From contig JAEDFS010000027.1 in assembly GCA_016297895.1 (NCBI GenBank), positions 1 through 26,588 of the forward strand: a stretch of 26,588 bases of DNA. Direction: 5' to 3'. This stretch comes from Marvinbryantia sp. (GTDB taxonomy: Bacteria > Bacillota > Clostridia > Lachnospirales > Lachnospiraceae). Positions 1-7,320 of this stretch are shown piece by piece. Both the position numbers and the translations under genes were made by a program. How positions within the stretch are numbered: the first letter of the stretch is position 1; every line of letters starts with the position of its first letter. The notes under the pieces are model-generated. The model saw only the letters and a program-made list of their open reading frames with translations. It was not told the DNA's origin and ran no database searches.

Positions 1-80
1 GCAGATGGAAAACAGAAGAAAAAACAGAGAAAATTGACACAAAAGACTCGAAAAACAGCATGTCATATATATGAGAACTT

Positions 81-89
81 TGGTATAAT
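81..89 (+). promoter_or_regulatory. Extended -10 promoter for the CapA-family gene
   Basis: TATAAT at 84-89 is preceded by TG at 81-82, which makes an extended -10 element. No good -35 lies 17 bp upstream; a TTGACA at 34-39 is too far away to pair with it. The first 80 bases otherwise show no recognisable gene and may hold the end of an upstream one. Confidence 0.55.
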
Positions 90-142
90 ACAGGTGAGCA
101 GAAGATAGAATAAGAGAAAGCACCGGCAGAGAGACCGGATGC

Positions 143-1462
143 ATGAAAAGGATTATGAACAGGAAAAATCAGAAAGGTTTATTTCAGCGAATCATACATA
201 GATTATGGGAGATACTGGGAGATCAGGAACTGCAGAATGAGGATCGCAGATTAAAAGAGCAGTTCTTAAAATGCGAGGATCAGACAGAACGGCATCAGAT
301 CAACAGGCAGAGGCGTGAAATCAGAAAAAAGAGAAAATGGATTCGGCAGGGGACGCTGGCGGGTCTTTTACTGGTGGTCATTCTCCTTGCGGTCTTTCTG
401 GTCTGGGGAATCGTCAGTCTGGCAGAAGAGTTACTGGGAAACAGTTCCGGTACAGAGAAGCGGAAAGAGCAGCAGACGGAGACTGTGGAATCTGCGGCAG
501 AGACACAGACAGAAACACAGACGGAAACACACACGGTGAAGAAAATTGAACCGACGGAGATCACCATGAGCTTTACCGGGGACTGTATCCTTGGCACCGA
601 TGAGTATTTTGCCTGGGATACCGGATTCAATGCCTACTATGAGCTTTATGGGCCGGAGTATTTCATGAAGAATGTGAAGCATGTTTTCGAAGCGGATGAT
701 CTGACTGTAATCAATATGGAAGGAACATTGACAGAGGAGACCACAAGGCTTGACAAGCAGTTTGCATTTAAGGGGGATCCGGAGTTTGTCAATATCCTTA
801 CCTCGGCTTCGGTAGAGGCAGCAAATGTGGCGAATAATCACAGTCATGACTATGGAGAACAGAGCTTTCTGGATACGGTAAATACACTGGAACAGAACAA
901 TATCAAAACGTTCGGTTATGACGATACCGCAATGATCAACATCCGGGGCGTGAATGTGGGACTTCTGGGTATCTATGAACTGGACGATCATCAGGAGCGG
1001 ATCCCGCAGCTGAGATCCGATCTGGGAAAACTGAAAGCCAAAGGAGCGGATATTATTGTAGCGGTATTTCACTGGAGCAATGAGCTGGTAACTGTTCCGG
1101 ACGGGAATCAGGTGACCCTGGCTCATCTGGCTATTGATGAGGGGGCGGATCTGGTAGTGGGTCATCATCCCCATGTGGTGCAGGGAATCGAGACCTACAA
1201 GGGCAAGACCATTGCCTACAGCCTGGGTAATTTCTGCTTTGGAGGAAACACCCATCCGAAAGAAACGGATACCATGATCTTTCAGCAGAAGTTTTCGATA
1301 GATGAAAACCGGGAGATCACGGGGACAGAATCCACGGTAATTCCCTGTTCGGTATCCTCTGACCCGTGGATCAATAATTATCAGCCAACGATTCTGGAAG
1401 GGGAGGAAGGAGAACGGGTACTTCAGCTGATCCGGGATCGAAGCGATGCCATCGTCTACTGA
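143..1462 (+). CDS. Membrane-anchored CapA-family (PGA_cap) protein
   Basis: The 439-residue protein has a basic, charged cytosolic N terminus (about 1-67), one hydrophobic segment (about 70-92), a Thr/Glu-rich linker (about 100-135) and an extracellular CapA-type domain. That domain shows the family's metallophosphoesterase-like blocks in order: FTGDCILG near 144, INMEGTLT, ANNHSHDYG, FHWSNE, GHHPHVVQG and YSLGNFCFGG near the C terminus. Family members resemble the poly-gamma-glutamate capsule protein CapA, but most in Clostridia stand outside any capsule operon and have no proven substrate. Here no capB/capC neighbour is present, so a capsule role is not supported; a cell-envelope hydrolase is an equal possibility. 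The start is uncertain: no strong ribosome binding site precedes the ATG used, and an in-frame ATG lies four codons downstream. It is expressed alone, with a promoter at 81-89 and a terminator at 1513-1538. Confidence 0.87.
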   Translation: MKRIMNRKNQKGLFQRIIHRLWEILGDQELQNEDRRLKEQFLKCEDQTERHQINRQRREIRKKRKWIRQGTLAGLLLVVILLAVFLVWGIVSLAEELLGNSSGTEKRKEQQTETVESAAETQTETQTETHTVKKIEPTEITMSFTGDCILGTDEYFAWDTGFNAYYELYGPEYFMKNVKHVFEADDLTVINMEGTLTEETTRLDKQFAFKGDPEFVNILTSASVEAANVANNHSHDYGEQSFLDTVNTLEQNNIKTFGYDDTAMINIRGVNVGLLGIYELDDHQERIPQLRSDLGKLKAKGADIIVAVFHWSNELVTVPDGNQVTLAHLAIDEGADLVVGHHPHVVQGIETYKGKTIAYSLGNFCFGGNTHPKETDTMIFQQKFSIDENREITGTESTVIPCSVSSDPWINNYQPTILEGEEGERVLQLIRDRSDAIVY

Positions 1463-1512
1463 CAGATGGGGCACACGAAACACATAGAATATATTTAAAT
1501 CATCATTGTCTG

Positions 1513-1538
1513 AAAAGGGGTGCAAAAGCATCCCTTTT
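1513..1538 (+). terminator. Intrinsic terminator after the CapA-family gene
   Basis: An 11-bp stem pairs AAAAGGGGTGC (1513-1523) with GCATCCCTTTT (1528-1538) around an AAAA loop, with one G-T wobble. The stem ends in a T run. It separates the CapA gene from the spoIIGA promoter and argues against any spoIIGA start upstream of it. Confidence 0.75.
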
Positions 1539-1546
1539 GTCATTTC

Positions 1547-1613
1547 TTGTCGAAAAAATCTTGTCTTTTCTCTATTCATTTTGACAAAACTTACGGGTAC
1601 TTCCGGGTATACT
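1547..1613 (+). promoter_or_regulatory. spoIIGA-sigE promoter with Spo0A box and long spacer
   Basis: TTGACA (1581-1586) and TATACT (1608-1613) are separated by 21 bp instead of the usual 17. The B. subtilis spoIIG promoter is known for the same feature (22 bp) and is transcribed by SigA RNA polymerase only with phosphorylated Spo0A. A perfect 0A-box core TTGTCGAA lies at 1547-1554. TTGACAAA overlapping the -35 (1581-1588) and TTGTCTTT (1561-1568) are weaker box-like copies. Confidence 0.75.
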
Positions 1614-1649
1614 GGAAATGTACGAAAAACCCTGCCGGGAGGACAGTCC

Positions 1650-2480
1650 GTGTATTATGAGTTCTATCTGGATCTTTACTTTATAGAAAATCTTTTTATG
1701 AACTATGTGATCCTTCGGGCTGCCGGGCAAATGATGCATACTAAAGTACCGGTAAAAAGGAATGTGGCAGCGTCTGCGGCAGGTGCCCTCGTCTCCTGTA
1801 CGGTGATGCTCCTGCCTGTTCGGCACTGCCCGTTTCTGGCATGCCTATGCAGTTTCCTGGACGGATGCGTCATGTCCGTCTTTGCCTTTTGGGGGAACAC
1901 CGAAAAGCAGAAGGTACAGGTCATCCGTGCATTCTGGATGGCGGCACTTTTTCTTGGAGCAATCTGGCAGTGCCTGATTCGGATTACCGGAATCAGTTTC
2001 CGGGTCTGGATCCTTCCGGGATATGGAGTTTTTACAGGAGTCTGGCATCTTATAAGGAACAGAATCCAAAAAGAGCGGTATCTGTATGATGCGGTTCTTG
2101 TACGCAGAGGCAGGGAAGTACAGATCAGAGGGCTGCTGGACAGCGGGAATCAGCTGGTGCAGCCGGGGAGCGGCCGGCCGGTCCAGATCATTGAAAGAAA
2201 AGCGGTGGAACCGCTGTTGGATGAACAGGAACTGGCAGAGCTGGAAAGTATGATACATATGAGGGCAGAGGAAAACGGAACAGGGGTATTTACCTATATT
2301 CCCTATCGTTCCATCGGTCGGGAACACGGGATCCTGCCGGTTCTGGAACTGGATACCCTTCGTATAAAGCATGGGGAGAGTGCATGGAATACAGGGAGGA
2401 TTCTGGCGGCAGTGAGTGAGACTGCAGTCAGCAGCAGAGGAGAATATCAGATGATATTGCACCCTCAGATATTAGAGTAG
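1650..2480 (+). CDS. spoIIGA: SpoIIGA, sporulation sigma-E factor-processing peptidase
   Basis: SpoIIGA is the membrane aspartic protease that removes the pro-sequence of SigE in the mother cell after a signal from the forespore. I place the start at GTG 1650, after GGGAGGA at 1638-1644; this gives 276 residues that begin with a membrane helix (YLDLYFIENLFMNYVIL), as SpoIIGA proteins do. A longer reading frame opens at 1506, but it would start upstream of the promoter. Residues 1-135 are hydrophobic, about five membrane segments. The C-terminal half is soluble and carries the catalytic-type motif LLDSGNQL with Asp164. The gene ends 18 bases before sigE, so the two are co-transcribed as in Bacillus. 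Overall conservation of this family is low, so the assignment rests on topology, the DSGN motif and the position beside sigE, which together are convincing. Confidence 0.93.
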   Translation: MYYEFYLDLYFIENLFMNYVILRAAGQMMHTKVPVKRNVAASAAGALVSCTVMLLPVRHCPFLACLCSFLDGCVMSVFAFWGNTEKQKVQVIRAFWMAALFLGAIWQCLIRITGISFRVWILPGYGVFTGVWHLIRNRIQKERYLYDAVLVRRGREVQIRGLLDSGNQLVQPGSGRPVQIIERKAVEPLLDEQELAELESMIHMRAEENGTGVFTYIPYRSIGREHGILPVLELDTLRIKHGESAWNTGRILAAVSETAVSSRGEYQMILHPQILE

Positions 2481-2498
2481 CAGGAGGATGGTATAAAG

Positions 2499-3242
2499 AT
2501 GATGTTAAAGGTAGCCGTACCCGATCGATTTCAATTTCGGATGATGCCTTCGGTGTCAGATATGTTCCGGAAAAAAACGGGAAAGGATGTTCATTATATA
2601 GGAGGAAGTGAGGTGCTGCCGGCACCGCTTGAGCCTACGATCGAAGCTCAGGCCATAGAGGATCTGGGAAGTGAAGAATCCGGGGAAGCGAAATCCCTGT
2701 TGATCGAGCATAATCTCAGGCTGGTTGTCTACATTGCAAAAAAATTCGATAATACCGGTGTGGGAGTGGAAGATCTGATCTCCATAGGAACCATTGGCCT
2801 TATTAAGGCAATCAATACCTTTAATCCGGATAAAAATATAAAGCTGGCTACTTATGCTTCCAGGTGTATCGAAAATGAGATCCTGATGTATCTGAGAAGA
2901 ACCAGTAAGACAAGAATGGAAGTGTCCTTTGATGAACCGCTGAACGTAGACTGGGACGGAAATGAGCTGCTTCTTTCGGATATTCTCGGGACAGATGAGG
3001 ACGTGATCTATAAAGACATGGAGACACAGGTGGAATACACGCTGCTGCAGCGTGCAATTGAAAAACTCTCGGACAGGGAACGACTGATCATACAGCTCCG
3101 CTTTGGACTGAATACATCAGACGGGGAGGAGAAGACACAGAAAGAGGTGGCGGATCTTCTTGGAATTTCTCAATCTTACATATCCAGGCTGGAAAAAAAG
3201 ATCATCAGCCGTTTAAAAAAAGAGATCGTACGGTTTGAATAA
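2499..3242 (+). CDS. sigE: RNA polymerase sporulation sigma factor SigE (pro-form)
   Basis: SigE directs early mother-cell transcription during sporulation. The 247-residue protein carries the family's blocks: LLIEHNLRLVVYIAKKF, EDLISIGTIGLIKA and ATYASRCIENEILMYLRR (region 2), VSFDEPLNVDWDGNELLLSD, and a C-terminal helix-turn-helix QKEVADLLGISQSYISRLEK (region 4). An N-terminal stretch of about 30 residues precedes the conserved YIGGSE motif. This matches the pro-sequence that keeps SigE inactive until SpoIIGA cuts it; the sequence of this pro-peptide differs from that of Bacillus and is rich in Met and Phe. AGGAGG at 2482-2487 serves ATG 2499 or the adjacent in-frame ATG 2502. A terminator follows directly, so spoIIGA-sigE is a closed unit and sigG is not part of it. 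Confidence 0.97.
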   Translation: MMLKVAVPDRFQFRMMPSVSDMFRKKTGKDVHYIGGSEVLPAPLEPTIEAQAIEDLGSEESGEAKSLLIEHNLRLVVYIAKKFDNTGVGVEDLISIGTIGLIKAINTFNPDKNIKLATYASRCIENEILMYLRRTSKTRMEVSFDEPLNVDWDGNELLLSDILGTDEDVIYKDMETQVEYTLLQRAIEKLSDRERLIIQLRFGLNTSDGEEKTQKEVADLLGISQSYISRLEKKIISRLKKEIVRFE

Positions 3243-3289
3243 AAGAAAAAGGGCTGCATTTGCATAGCGCAGATGGCAGCTTTTTTCTT
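3243..3289 (+). terminator. Intrinsic terminator after sigE
   Basis: The stem pairs GCTGC (3253-3257) with GCAGC (3276-3280), and inside it ATTTGC (3258-3263) with GCAGAT (3269-3274). One G is bulged. Flanking A-rich and T-rich arms (3243-3250 and 3281-3289) extend the pairing and supply the T tract. Confidence 0.8.
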
Positions 3290-3451
3290 GTAAATCCGGA
3301 AAAACACCTTTCTTTTCACGGTCATTTTATGTTGTTTACAAAAAATTAATGAACAAAGTATCCCATTTTTCTGAAAAATAGTATAGAATATGTAAAAAAC
3401 GGTGATTCGACACCAGACAGCAGAAATTGGGATGTGAAAGGAAATGAGAGC

Positions 3452-4276
3452 ATGTTTGGATATGTGATCTGCAATAAGAGCGGTCTTTCGGAGGAGGAGC
3501 TGCAGAGATATCAGAGAGTTTACTGCGGACTTTGTCAGACTCTGAAAACTCGTTATGGGCAGCTGGAACGTCTGAGTCTGAATTATGATATGACGTTTTT
3601 GATCCTGTTTTTATCTTCTCTGTATGAACCGGAGGAATCTCAGAAAGAATTTCGCTGCATGGTCCATCCGGTACACAAGAAAATTCAGATCACGAATCCA
3701 TTCACAGAGTATGCGGCGGATATGACAGTAGCCCTGTCCTATTTTAAATGTCTGGACAACTGGGAAGATGAACGGAGTCATATCAGCAGAAAATATGCGG
3801 ATGTGCTGAAAAAAGGATTTCAGAAAGTGGAGAAGCAATATCCCAGACAGTGCAGTTGTCTTGCCGACAGCATCCGGCGGCTTGGAGTAATCGAAAAAGA
3901 CGGAGCTTCCAAACCGGATGAGGCAGTCAATTGTTCCGGAAAAATGATGTCGGAGCTTTTCGTTTACCGGGAGGATTTCTGGAGCAACAGCCTGCGGATC
4001 TTCGGATATGAGCTGGGAAGGTTTATCTATCTTATGGATGCTGCAGTGGATTATAAAAAAGATTTGAAAACGGGCAATTACAATCCACTCCTGAAAATGA
4101 ATAAAAAACCGGAGGATGCGGAAGATATTCTGAAAACTGCCATCGGCAATGCCACCGTTCAGGCAGAGAAGCTGCCTCTTATACAGGATGCCCATTTGAT
4201 TCGAAATATACTGTACGGCGGAGTCTGGCAGAATTATTACGCCAGAGCAGTCGGGAAGGAGAAAGATCATGGTTGA
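3452..4276 (+). CDS. DUF5685-like protein of unknown function
   Basis: The protein starts MFGYV, typical of the DUF5685 family as I remember it. I chose ATG 3452 because AAAGGA lies 9 bases upstream; a GTG at 3434 would add six residues and swallow that site. The 274 residues are predicted largely helical, with no signal peptide. A possible metal site is formed by C25-x2-C28 (YCGLC) and C69-x2-H72. Two acidic patches stand out: D102 to E107 (LDNWEDE) and D196, D200, D204 (MDAAVDYKKD), about 90 residues apart; they recall, without proving, the paired aspartate motifs of isoprenoid synthases. The function is unknown. The gene heads the chaperone island, and its last 8 bases overlap the J-protein gene, so the two are translationally coupled. 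No CIRCE or CtsR-type heat-shock operator is visible upstream (3290-3451). Confidence 0.8.
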   Translation: MFGYVICNKSGLSEEELQRYQRVYCGLCQTLKTRYGQLERLSLNYDMTFLILFLSSLYEPEESQKEFRCMVHPVHKKIQITNPFTEYAADMTVALSYFKCLDNWEDERSHISRKYADVLKKGFQKVEKQYPRQCSCLADSIRRLGVIEKDGASKPDEAVNCSGKMMSELFVYREDFWSNSLRIFGYELGRFIYLMDAAVDYKKDLKTGNYNPLLKMNKKPEDAEDILKTAIGNATVQAEKLPLIQDAHLIRNILYGGVWQNYYARAVGKEKDHG

Positions 4277-5045
4277 TGATCCCTATAAAGTACTGGAAAT
4301 ATCCAGAGATGCGGATAAGGAAGAGATAAAAAAGGCTTATCGTAAAATGGCAAAAAAATATCATCCGGATCTCCATCCCGATGATCCCAAGGCAGCAGAG
4401 AAAATGAATGAGATCAATGAAGCTTATGATATGCTGAGTAATCCGGAGAAGTACCGGCAAAGGCAGCAGACTGCAGGACAGAACAGCTACAGCGGATATA
4501 ACCGGCAGAGCACCCGGGGCGGATATGGCAATTATGGCGGTTACAGCCAGCAGGGAAGCCAGGGCAGCTATGGGGGGTACAGTCAGCAGAGCAGCTACGG
4601 CGGGTATGGAAGCTTTGGAGATTTTGATGACTTTTTCGGTTTTGGGAGAAGCTATGGAGAACCGCCGAAACCGGCACCGGAACCACAGGACAGCAGTGAT
4701 ATCCGTCAGGCGATTGATTTTATTAATATGAAGCAGTATGGATATGCCAGTCAGACCCTGAATACTGTAGTCAGCAGCAGAAGAAATGCCAGATGGTTTT
4801 ACTTAAGTGCACTGGCCAATAACGGTCTGGGAAACAGTATTCTGGCCTCAGAGCAGATACAGAAGGCAGTCGAGATGGAACCGGGCAATCAGGTTTACCG
4901 TCAGACCCAGCAGTGGCTCAGACGGGCGGGAAGCACATATTCGGAGTCAGGTCAGGAATTTCAGAAATATGCAGAAGGATTTAACCAGATGTGCTTAAGT
5001 TTTTGTGCACTGCAGTTTTTCTGCACATTCTGCAGATGTTGTTAG
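4269..5045 (+). CDS. Class C J-domain co-chaperone with Gly/Tyr/Ser/Gln-rich region
   Basis: The J domain occupies residues 3-66 and includes the HPD triad at 32-34, which stimulates Hsp70 ATPase. Next comes a low-complexity region (about 71-130) rich in Gly, Tyr, Ser and Gln, ending in a DFDDFFGFGR stretch like the Gly/Phe segment of DnaJ proteins. Residues 145-215 look like two TPR-type helical repeats. The last 17 residues contain six cysteines (242, 246, 252, 255, 257, 258). The DnaJ zinc finger (four CxxCxGxG repeats) and the C-terminal substrate-binding domains are absent, so this is not the housekeeping DnaJ. It overlaps the DUF5685 gene by 8 bases and lies 20 bases before an Hsp70 gene, which is its obvious partner. 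The role of the Cys-rich tail is unknown; membrane association or metal binding are possibilities. Confidence 0.9.
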   Translation: MVDDPYKVLEISRDADKEEIKKAYRKMAKKYHPDLHPDDPKAAEKMNEINEAYDMLSNPEKYRQRQQTAGQNSYSGYNRQSTRGGYGNYGGYSQQGSQGSYGGYSQQSSYGGYGSFGDFDDFFGFGRSYGEPPKPAPEPQDSSDIRQAIDFINMKQYGYASQTLNTVVSSRRNARWFYLSALANNGLGNSILASEQIQKAVEMEPGNQVYRQTQQWLRRAGSTYSESGQEFQKYAEGFNQMCLSFCALQFFCTFCRCC

Positions 5046-5065
5046 GATGAAAATGGAGGCAGAGG

Positions 5066-6826
5066 ATGAGCAAAGTAATTGGTATTGACCTTGGTACCAC
5101 CAACAGCTGTGTGTCGGTGATGGAAAATGAAGAACCGGTGATCATACCTTCCGGTTCCGGAAGCAGGACCACACCCAGTGTGGTGGCATTTACAAAGAAC
5201 GGAGAACGTCTGGTGGGAGAAGCTGCCCGCAGACAGGCGGTGACCAATACAGACCGGACGATCAGTTCCGTCAAACGTCATATGGGGACAGACTGGTCCG
5301 TTCGTATTGACGGGAAAGAATATAAGCCGCAGACGATCAGTGCCATGATCCTGATGCAGTTGAAAAAAGAAGCGGAAGAATTCCTGGGAGAACCGGTGAC
5401 GGAAGCAGTGATCACGGTACCGGCTTATTTTAACGATATTCAGCGCCAGGCCACCAAGGATGCAGGACGAATCGCCGGACTAAATGTAAAGCGGATCATC
5501 AATGAGCCGACCAGTGCAGCGCTTTCTTATGGATTAAACCATGGGGAAGCCCAGAAAGTGATGGTCTATGACCTGGGAGGAGGGACCTTCGATGTCTCCA
5601 TCATTGAAATCGGAGACGGAGTTATCGAAGTGCTGGCCACAGCCGGGGACAATCATCTGGGCGGAGATGATTTTGATGAGAGGATTACGAACTGGATCGT
5701 TTCCAACTTTAAGGCGGAACAGGGAGTGGATCTGAGAAAAGATTTTGCGGCTATGCAGAGAGTAAAGGAAGCGGCAGAACAGGCCAAAAAGGAATTGTCT
5801 TCCATGGACAGTACCCATATTATGCTGCCTTATCTGACTCAGGCGAAAGGGGAACCTCTTCATCTGGACATGGTATTGAGCAGAGTTCAGTTTCAGAAAC
5901 TGGTGGACGACCTGATCGAGCGTACGGCAGGACCGGTGCAGAGCGCATTAAATGATGCCGGGATCGCCGCATCAGAGCTTGGCAGGGTCATTCTGGTAGG
6001 AGGTTCTACCAGAATTCCGGCGGTACAGGATAAGGTGCGTATGCTTACCGGAAAAGAACCCTCCAAAAATATCAATCCGGATGAATGTGTGGCCAAGGGT
6101 GCAGCGATTCTTGGAAGCACCCTCCAGGGAAATGCAATCGTGGCCGCAGGAACAGGGGAGAGTCTGCTGCTTCTGGATGTCATTCCCTTAAGTCTTTCCA
6201 TTGAAACGGTAGGTGGGGTGGCGACCAGACTGGTAGACCGCAATTCCACCCTTCCGATCCGGTATTCGAGAGTATTTTCTACTGCAGCACCGTACCAGAG
6301 AGATGTGGAGATCCATGTTCTTCAGGGAGAACGCCCAATGGCCAGGGACAATCGTACCATTGGAAAATTCAGATTAAAAGGAATCAAACGGGCTCCTGCC
6401 GGAGTGCCTCAGATCGAGGTGACCTTTGACATTGATGCCAACGGAATCCTGACAGTGTCAGCTAAGGATCTGGATACGGGCAAGGAACAGTCTATCACCA
6501 TTACGGCCAATGAGAGAATGTCAGAATCTGAGATTCGGCAGGCGATGCAGGATGCAGCCCAGTATGCCGGTGTGGATCAGGTGAGAAAAGAAGCCATGGA
6601 GCTGACTTCAGAGGCCCGGAGCCTGGCAGCCAGGACACAGCAGGCATTAAAGGAACAGGGAAAGCAGATGGATAAGGTGCTGAAAAAACAGATCAAGAAT
6701 GACTGCAGTGCGGTCCAGAAGCTGTTATCGAAAATCCGATTGGATAAAGTGACAGAGATGGATGTTCAGGAACTTCGGGCGGCCAAAGAGCAGCTGGAGC
6801 AGTCCGCATCCGGGATCTTGATGTAA
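5066..6826 (+). CDS. Hsp70 chaperone, DnaK paralogue
   Basis: A full-length Hsp70 of 586 residues. The nucleotide-binding domain shows the phosphate-1 motif GIDLGTTNS at 6-14, the KDAGRIAGL and NEPTSAALSYG blocks, phosphate-2 DLGGGTFD beginning at D169 and the adenosine motif VGGSTRIP near 312. The interdomain linker LLLLDVIPLSLSIET and a beta-sandwich substrate-binding domain follow, then a helical lid (about 500-586). It is somewhat shorter than typical DnaK (about 610-640) because the lid tail is reduced. It lacks grpE and hrcA neighbours and a CIRCE element, so it is best read as a second, specialised DnaK working with the J-protein immediately upstream. GGAGG precedes the ATG by a normal distance. 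Products of the flanking genes, a zinc-ribbon membrane protein and a DUF5685 protein, may supply clients or localisation; that is inference. Confidence 0.93.
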   Translation: MSKVIGIDLGTTNSCVSVMENEEPVIIPSGSGSRTTPSVVAFTKNGERLVGEAARRQAVTNTDRTISSVKRHMGTDWSVRIDGKEYKPQTISAMILMQLKKEAEEFLGEPVTEAVITVPAYFNDIQRQATKDAGRIAGLNVKRIINEPTSAALSYGLNHGEAQKVMVYDLGGGTFDVSIIEIGDGVIEVLATAGDNHLGGDDFDERITNWIVSNFKAEQGVDLRKDFAAMQRVKEAAEQAKKELSSMDSTHIMLPYLTQAKGEPLHLDMVLSRVQFQKLVDDLIERTAGPVQSALNDAGIAASELGRVILVGGSTRIPAVQDKVRMLTGKEPSKNINPDECVAKGAAILGSTLQGNAIVAAGTGESLLLLDVIPLSLSIETVGGVATRLVDRNSTLPIRYSRVFSTAAPYQRDVEIHVLQGERPMARDNRTIGKFRLKGIKRAPAGVPQIEVTFDIDANGILTVSAKDLDTGKEQSITITANERMSESEIRQAMQDAAQYAGVDQVRKEAMELTSEARSLAARTQQALKEQGKQMDKVLKKQIKNDCSAVQKLLSKIRLDKVTEMDVQELRAAKEQLEQSASGILM

Positions 6827-6856
6827 TGGTTCGGGCAGAAGGGATGGATAGAAGAA

Positions 6857-7243
6857 ATGCTGGATAAATTAAAATGGAAATTTCAGAATTTTATGATGGG
6901 CAGAAACGGCCTGGATGAGACGGCAAAGTACGCTTATATTGCAGGGCTTGTACTCTATGTGATCTCTTTGTTTGTACGAAGTTCTCTGCTGTATTATATA
7001 GCAATGCTGATGCTGCTTTACGGACTGTTCCGTGTTTTTTCCCGCAATGTGGCAGCACGCCAGTCTGAGAACAGAAAGCTGCTTGATGAGGTGAATCTGC
7101 AGAAACAGCGGTTTGAGCAGAGAAAAGAATACAAGATCTTCAAATGCAAGGGATGCGGAAGAAAGATACGTGTACCCAGAGGGAAGGGAAAGGTGGAAGT
7201 GACCTGCCCTGTTTGCGGAAATAAAGAAGTTCACAGGACGTGA
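6857..7243 (+). CDS. Two-helix membrane protein with C-terminal zinc ribbon
   Basis: The 128-residue protein has two adjacent hydrophobic segments (about 25-40 and 43-60), a short charged linker, and a C-terminal zinc ribbon built from C97-x2-C100 and C117-x2-C120. With both ends on the same side of the membrane, the ribbon is expected in the cytosol. It is the last gene of the chaperone island, 30 bases after the Hsp70 gene. It could place the chaperones or a client at the membrane; nothing in the sequence proves this. No clear terminator follows: an imperfect hairpin spans the stop codon and runs into a T tract near 7246, so some read-through into sigG cannot be excluded. Confidence 0.8.
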   Translation: MLDKLKWKFQNFMMGRNGLDETAKYAYIAGLVLYVISLFVRSSLLYYIAMLMLLYGLFRVFSRNVAARQSENRKLLDEVNLQKQRFEQRKEYKIFKCKGCGRKIRVPRGKGKVEVTCPVCGNKEVHRT

Positions 7244-7271
7244 CGCTTTTTTGATATTTGATGTCAAGGAC

Positions 7272-7306
7272 TAATAATTTTTATATTTTTGCGGAAATCG
7301 TATAAT
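7272..7306 (+). promoter_or_regulatory. Candidate sigG promoter (SigF-like or SigA -10)
   Basis: GGAAATCGTA (7293-7302) matches most positions of the forespore SigF -10 consensus, with a weak TAATA (7272-7276) 16 bp upstream as -35. A SigA-like TATAAT overlaps at 7301-7306 but has no TTGACA-like partner. In B. subtilis sigG is transcribed weakly by SigF and then by SigG itself. The choice between these readings is open. Confidence 0.35.
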
Positions 7307-7320
7307 CGGGTGCCATTGTG

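Noticed and set aside
431..1579. 382-codon minus-strand frame opposite the CapA-family gene
   Set aside because: It is antisense to a gene with clear family motifs, and crosses the terminator and the spoIIGA promoter region. No family features.
3290..3451. Search for a heat-shock operator (CIRCE or CtsR box) before the chaperone island
   Set aside because: Neither TTAGCACTC-N9-GAGTGCTAA nor tandem GGTCAAA was found. A TATAGAAT near 3382 could be a -10, but no -35 was convincing, so no promoter is called.
5066..6826. Housekeeping DnaK of the hrcA-grpE-dnaK-dnaJ operon
   Set aside because: The neighbours are wrong, no CIRCE is present, and the partner J-protein lacks the zinc-finger and C-terminal domains of DnaJ.
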